A stretch of 64,000 bases of DNA from contig NZ_JBQJIK010000022.1 in the NCBI RefSeq assembly GCF_052078665.1, forward strand, positions 1 through 64,000, in the 5' to 3' direction. The stretch comes from Inquilinus sp052078665. GTDB taxonomy: Bacteria; Pseudomonadota; Alphaproteobacteria; DSM-16000; Inquilinaceae. Within the stretch, counting starts at the first letter, position 1. Each line of letters begins with the position of its first letter. A model generated the notes under the pieces. That model ran no database searches, was not told the origin of the DNA, and worked only from the letters and a program-made list of their open reading frames with translations. Below, piece by piece: positions 60,691-64,000 of the stretch. The position numbers and the translations under genes are program-made.

Positions 60691-61990
60691 CTTCGGAATG
60701 GAACTGGGCACCCCAAACGCCGCCGTCTCCACTCCGGCAGTGGCGGTAAGTGCCCTCAGAAGCTCGCTTTTCGCGCCTGTAATCCGGATTTCCCGGCCTT
60801 CAATGACATCAACGCGCTGCGCCAGGGCGCGGCGATGGTCGCGTCGGAATGTTCCATCTACGTTCCGTAGCTTGCGTCGCCCCGCCTGGGCGAATCTGTG
60901 GAGCGCGTCCGGCGTTGCCGAGGTGCCGGCTCCCGTGACAAGAGAAGACACTCGGTCAGCATCGGCCCGCGCCTGATCGCGGATCGCGGCGAGTTCCGCC
61001 ACCCGGTCCTTCAACGCCGGGTCGCTCAGGTCGGCGATGCCATTCTCGATCGCCTGGTAGAGCCGGTTCAGCTTCGCCTCGGCCTCTGTCGCCCGCTTGC
61101 GAAGCTCGGTGATACATTCATCGCATCGTTCCAGGAGATGCCTCAGGATCTCCTGGAAGCGCCGCGGATCGAGTAGCCGCCACTCGAGATGATCGATGAC
61201 CGCACGGTCGAGTTTGTCCATCCGCACGCTCTGGCCCGAGCAGCCCCGATTGCCCTGACGAGCTGCCGTCGAGCAAGTGTAGTGGCGATATCGGCCGCTC
61301 TTGCCCGTGCGCAGGGTCATCGGCCCACCGCAGATCGCGCAAAAGCAGATGCCGGTCAATAGGGTCGGCCCGCTGACCACTCGCGCCGCCGTCCATTGCG
61401 GGCTGCGCGACCGGAGGATCTTCTGGATCGTGTCGAATTCTTCCTCTGTCACGAGCGGCGGAACGGCGATCTCGACAATCTCGCCCTCCGGCTTCGGCAC
61501 CCTGGTCTTGAAGTTGAGCTTGTTGAACCGGTGCCGGCCGACATAGCTCGTGTTGGTGAGAACCTTGTGGACCGAAGCAACGCCCCAGCGCCCGCCGCCG
61601 CGGGTGCGGATGCTGCCCCCCGCTGCTCGGCGGCGATGATGCGGTAGCCGATCGGAGGCCGAGCGCCGTTCCAATAGCCCTTGCGCGCGTTCTCCTTCAT
61701 CGCCCGGAAGGTGTGTTTGCCGTTCTCCTTCGACTGGTACTCATCGAACAGCGCCATGATCTGCCGGATCTTGTGGCTCATCGGATCGTCGCCAAGCTCC
61801 TGGGTGATCGAGACGAGCCGGACGTTGCTCTTGGCGAGCTTCCGCACATGGGACTCAAGCTGAAACTGGTCCGGAAGAAGCGCGAGAAGGAATGGACGAC
61901 GATGACATCGAGGCCGACGGCCTGCCGGTGCCAGCGTCGATGAGCCGTTGAAACTCCGGGCGGCGATCATCCGTCGCGTTTGGCCCGACC
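60634..61990 (-). pseudogene. Decayed large serine recombinase (site-specific integrase) at tRNA-Glu
   Basis: The C-terminal part is intact in one frame (60634-61625): recombinase domain (GGRWGVASVHKVLTNTSYVG), zinc ribbon (CFCAICGGPM, YRHYTCSTAA) and a long coiled coil (TELRKRATEAEAKLNRLYQA). The N-terminal part survives in pieces of three frames: EFQRLIDAG, DVIVVHSFSRFFR and DQFQLESHVRKLAKSNVRLV up to GARPPIGYRIIAAEQRG, after which about 35 family codons are missing (near 61620). The catalytic serine region is absent. The last codons (KWRPLRDSNPCYRRERAVS) are antisense to the tRNA, as in active relatives. The element cannot integrate or excise by itself. Confidence 0.85.
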
Positions 61991-62325
61991 ACCCGCCTTT
62001 CGCCACCGGCCGGTTCGTCCCCTTTGCGGACATTCGCGAGCCACCCCGGCTAATCCAGAGCGGACATTTCCGGCGATCAATCAGCGCCCGAAAGCGGCCT
62101 CTCCGCATGGTGGCCAGAGCCTCCTCAATCCGGCCAGCCTGGCCAGTCTTCGTCGACCTGGTTGTCGATGCGCAGATCATTATAACTTCCACGAATAGGC
62201 CGTCACCCAATCAATATTGGACAGAATATATATAGCCGCCTAAGCATCCAACATAGCGTCGGAGATCCAACCGCACGGAATTTGCCGTTCCGGTGAGTGA
62301 CATCAGGTCAAGGGAGAGATGCCAG
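61991..62325. other. Degenerate, AT-richer flank of the recombinase
   Basis: No intact gene. The first 200 bases may be the ruined N-terminus of the recombinase; after 62160 the DNA is AT-rich (TATAACTTCC, ATATATATAG) unlike the rest of the window, which suggests foreign origin. The promoter of the carboxylesterase must lie here; TTGGAC (62217-62222) is a possible -35 without a convincing -10. Confidence 0.5.
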
Positions 62326-63861
62326 ATGGACCCGATCGTCGAAACGACACACGGAAAGCTGCGCGGAACGAACGTCGGCGGGGTCCAGGTCTTTCGGGGC
62401 GTCAGATACGGTGACACGACCGCGGGCGAGAACCGTTTCCGGCCGCCGCAATCGCCGCGAAAATGGTCCGGCGTCGAGGACGCAAAACGTCCCGGTGCCT
62501 CGGCCCCGCAACTGGTGTGCCCGGAAAACACCGACCCTTTTTTCGCCTGGTACTCCCAGATCGAACCGACGAGGGAGGATTGCCTCTTCCTGAACGTGTT
62601 CACACCGGGACGCGGCACCAGCCGCCGGCCGGTGATGGTCTGGATTCATGGCGGCGGCTGGCACAGTTTTGCCGGCACTGCTCCGGGGTTCGACGGCAAC
62701 GCCCTGGCGCGCAACGAAGATGTCGTGGTGGTCGCGATCAACCACAGGCTGGGCGTCTTCGGTCACCTGGCTCTCGACGGAAACGACGAACGGTTCGCCA
62801 ATTCGGGCAATGCCGGCCTGCTCGACATCGTCGCGGCCCTGGAGTGGGTGCGCGACAATGCGGACTCCTTCGGCGGCGATCCGGCGAATGTCACGATATT
62901 CGGTGAATCCGGTGGCGCATCGAAGGTCGCAGCGCTCTTGTCCCTGCGGCGGGCGAGGGGGCTGTTTCACCGGGCCATCGTCCAGAGCACCGGCAGCGGA
63001 ATGACGCTTGCGACTCCAGCCGGGGCCGAGGCGTCGGCGGGCGCGTTGAGCCGGGCCCTCGGGCTGCAACGTCTCGATCCGCGGATCATGCAGGGTCTGC
63101 CTGTGGAGGTGATCCTTGAAGCGACCAGACGCGCGGGGCCGTTCCGCGGAATGATCGATGGGCGGAATTTCGACGGACATCCCTTCGACGATGCTGCGCC
63201 GGAGACAGCCGCGGACGTGCCCCTGATGCTGGGATGCACGATGACCGAGGGAACCTACTACATGCGCGGCGACCCCCGGAACTTCGCTCTCGAGCTCGCC
63301 GATGTGCGGCGCCGGCTTGCGCGGTTCCTGGCCGTCGACGAGCAAAAGGTGGAGCAGATCATCGACGTCTATCGGTCGGTGTATCCGACGGCTTCGCCCA
63401 GCCGGCTGCTGTTTCTGTGCTTTTCGGACTACATGTTCAAGCGCTGTACCTACCGGATCGCCGAACTGCAGTCCCGGTCGGCCCGCGCGCCGGTCTACGC
63501 CTATCACTTCGAGTGGCAGACCCCCATTGAGGGCGGGCGCATGGGTTCGCCTCACACCTGCGAGGTCCCTTTCATCTTCGGTACGACAGCGGCCGCGGCT
63601 GCCTGCGTCGGCGGCGGGGCCGACATCCCGGCCATGACACGGCGGATGATGGCGAGCTGGGCCGCGTTTGCGCGGAGTGGCAGCCCGGACAACGCCACGC
63701 TTCCCCAATGGCTGCCGTTCGACCCGGTCCGGAAGCGGATGATGCGGCTGGATACCGAATGCACGGTCGAGAGCAATCCGGGCGGTGCAGCCCGCGCCGC
63801 CCTGGATGAGTTGCCGCATTTCGGCTACGGCCACTCGATCCCTGCGATCATCGCGGATTGA
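62326..63861 (+). CDS. Type-B carboxylesterase (para-nitrobenzyl esterase family), 511 aa
   Basis: Alpha/beta-hydrolase of the carboxylesterase/cholinesterase family. VFRGVRYGD..RFRPP (about 20-40), EDCLFLNVF (about 84-92), VMVWIHGGGWHSF (oxyanion hole, about 104-116), the nucleophile in TIFGESGGAS (Ser about 196) and the catalytic His in GSPHTCEVPFIFG (about 410). The usual GVxHGxEL form is changed to SPHTCEV. ATG 62326 has AGGGAGAG before it; GTG 62293 is an alternative. No signal peptide. Next to a broken integrase, so probably acquired. Confidence 0.9.
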   Translation: MDPIVETTHGKLRGTNVGGVQVFRGVRYGDTTAGENRFRPPQSPRKWSGVEDAKRPGASAPQLVCPENTDPFFAWYSQIEPTREDCLFLNVFTPGRGTSRRPVMVWIHGGGWHSFAGTAPGFDGNALARNEDVVVVAINHRLGVFGHLALDGNDERFANSGNAGLLDIVAALEWVRDNADSFGGDPANVTIFGESGGASKVAALLSLRRARGLFHRAIVQSTGSGMTLATPAGAEASAGALSRALGLQRLDPRIMQGLPVEVILEATRRAGPFRGMIDGRNFDGHPFDDAAPETAADVPLMLGCTMTEGTYYMRGDPRNFALELADVRRRLARFLAVDEQKVEQIIDVYRSVYPTASPSRLLFLCFSDYMFKRCTYRIAELQSRSARAPVYAYHFEWQTPIEGGRMGSPHTCEVPFIFGTTAAAAACVGGGADIPAMTRRMMASWAAFARSGSPDNATLPQWLPFDPVRKRMMRLDTECTVESNPGGAARAALDELPHFGYGHSIPAIIAD

Positions 63862-63942
63862 GGCACTGGATTTTCGCCGGGAGGTCACGGGCTCCTGCCC
63901 CTTGTTGGCGTCTCTGGCTATATAACCAATGAGAATCGCACC

Positions 63943-64000
63943 ATGGAGGAGAGGACCCGCGAGCGGCTGCTGAAGAAGTGCCCTCACCTTCGGGTGGTGC
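63943..64000 (+). CDS. Possible start of a gene cut by the window edge
   Basis: ATG 63943 opens MEERTRERLLKKCPHLRVV to the edge. The charged start looks protein-like, but there is no good ribosome site and the last bases (CCCTCACC-TTC-GGGTGGTG) form a hairpin of the intergenic repeat kind, so it may not be coding. Confidence 0.2.
   Translation, partial: MEERTRERLLKKCPHLRVV

Overview
The window is about 70% GC throughout and reads as a stretch of chromosome from a free-living alphaproteobacterium, probably of the Rhodospirillales/Azospirillales group. Pointers are the rplM-rpsI pair near an argC of the short type, the alaC-hom-glpX-recJ row, a class I PHA synthase, an ArsR-methyltransferase fusion joined to metF, and many small transport and regulatory units. 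The assignment is inference from gene families and order; no 16S gene is present.

Layout. 1-9.3 kb: esterase-like hydrolase, family 5 solute-binding protein, cyanase, M50 protease, DUF2167 membrane protein, ribosome-rescue hydrolase ArfB, a LysR regulator, and a tight three-gene unit (glutamine amidotransferase, beta-lactamase-fold serine hydrolase, peptidoglycan-binding protein). 9.3-18 kb: a large Upf1-like SF1 helicase, UvrD/PcrA, GNAT, two tandem paralogous membrane proteins, a pentapeptide-repeat protein. 18-24 kb: DMT exporter and a ribose-type ABC operon under a ROK regulator. 24-29 kb: divergent TetR/SDR pair, methyltransferase, metF with its ArsR-type regulator, HAD phosphatase. 29-36.6 kb: maleylacetoacetate isomerase, aromatic-acid-type MFS carrier, PDC-lactonase-like hydrolase, a frameshifted SRAP gene, LuxR regulator, metY and acyl-CoA enzymes. 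36.6-44 kb: RTX protein, rplM-rpsI, transglycosylase-like protein, XRE-cupin/aminotransferase pair, argC, gamma-carbonic anhydrase, lipid A-type acyltransferase. 45-51.9 kb: a small ArfA-like gene, TTC38, pheC, cold-shock protein, coaA and a structured RNA leader. 51.9-60.6 kb: phaC, OmpA-like lipoprotein, alaC, hom, glpX, recJ, tRNA-Glu. 60.6-64 kb: a decayed serine recombinase lodged against the tRNA and a type-B carboxylesterase, probably foreign DNA.

The most notable item is the 58-codon gene at 45276-45452. Its protein resembles the core of ArfA, and a strong intrinsic terminator lies inside the reading frame before the stop codon, so most transcripts should be nonstop. That is the known control logic of ArfA-type rescue factors. 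The same window carries ArfB, the second tmRNA-independent rescue system.

The second notable item is a 130-nt leader (51485-51615) closed by a perfect 10-bp stem. It ends in a hairpin that holds the Shine-Dalgarno sequence of a 91-residue orphan protein and could also act as a terminator; this is a riboswitch-like arrangement. Several AT-rich palindromes that stand out from the GC-rich background mark likely operators for the ROK, TetR, ArsR-methyltransferase and XRE-cupin regulators. Signs of decay include the doubly frameshifted SRAP gene, the broken recombinase, an acyltransferase without a normal start codon for its full N-terminus, and a secreted protein whose frame runs into rpsI.
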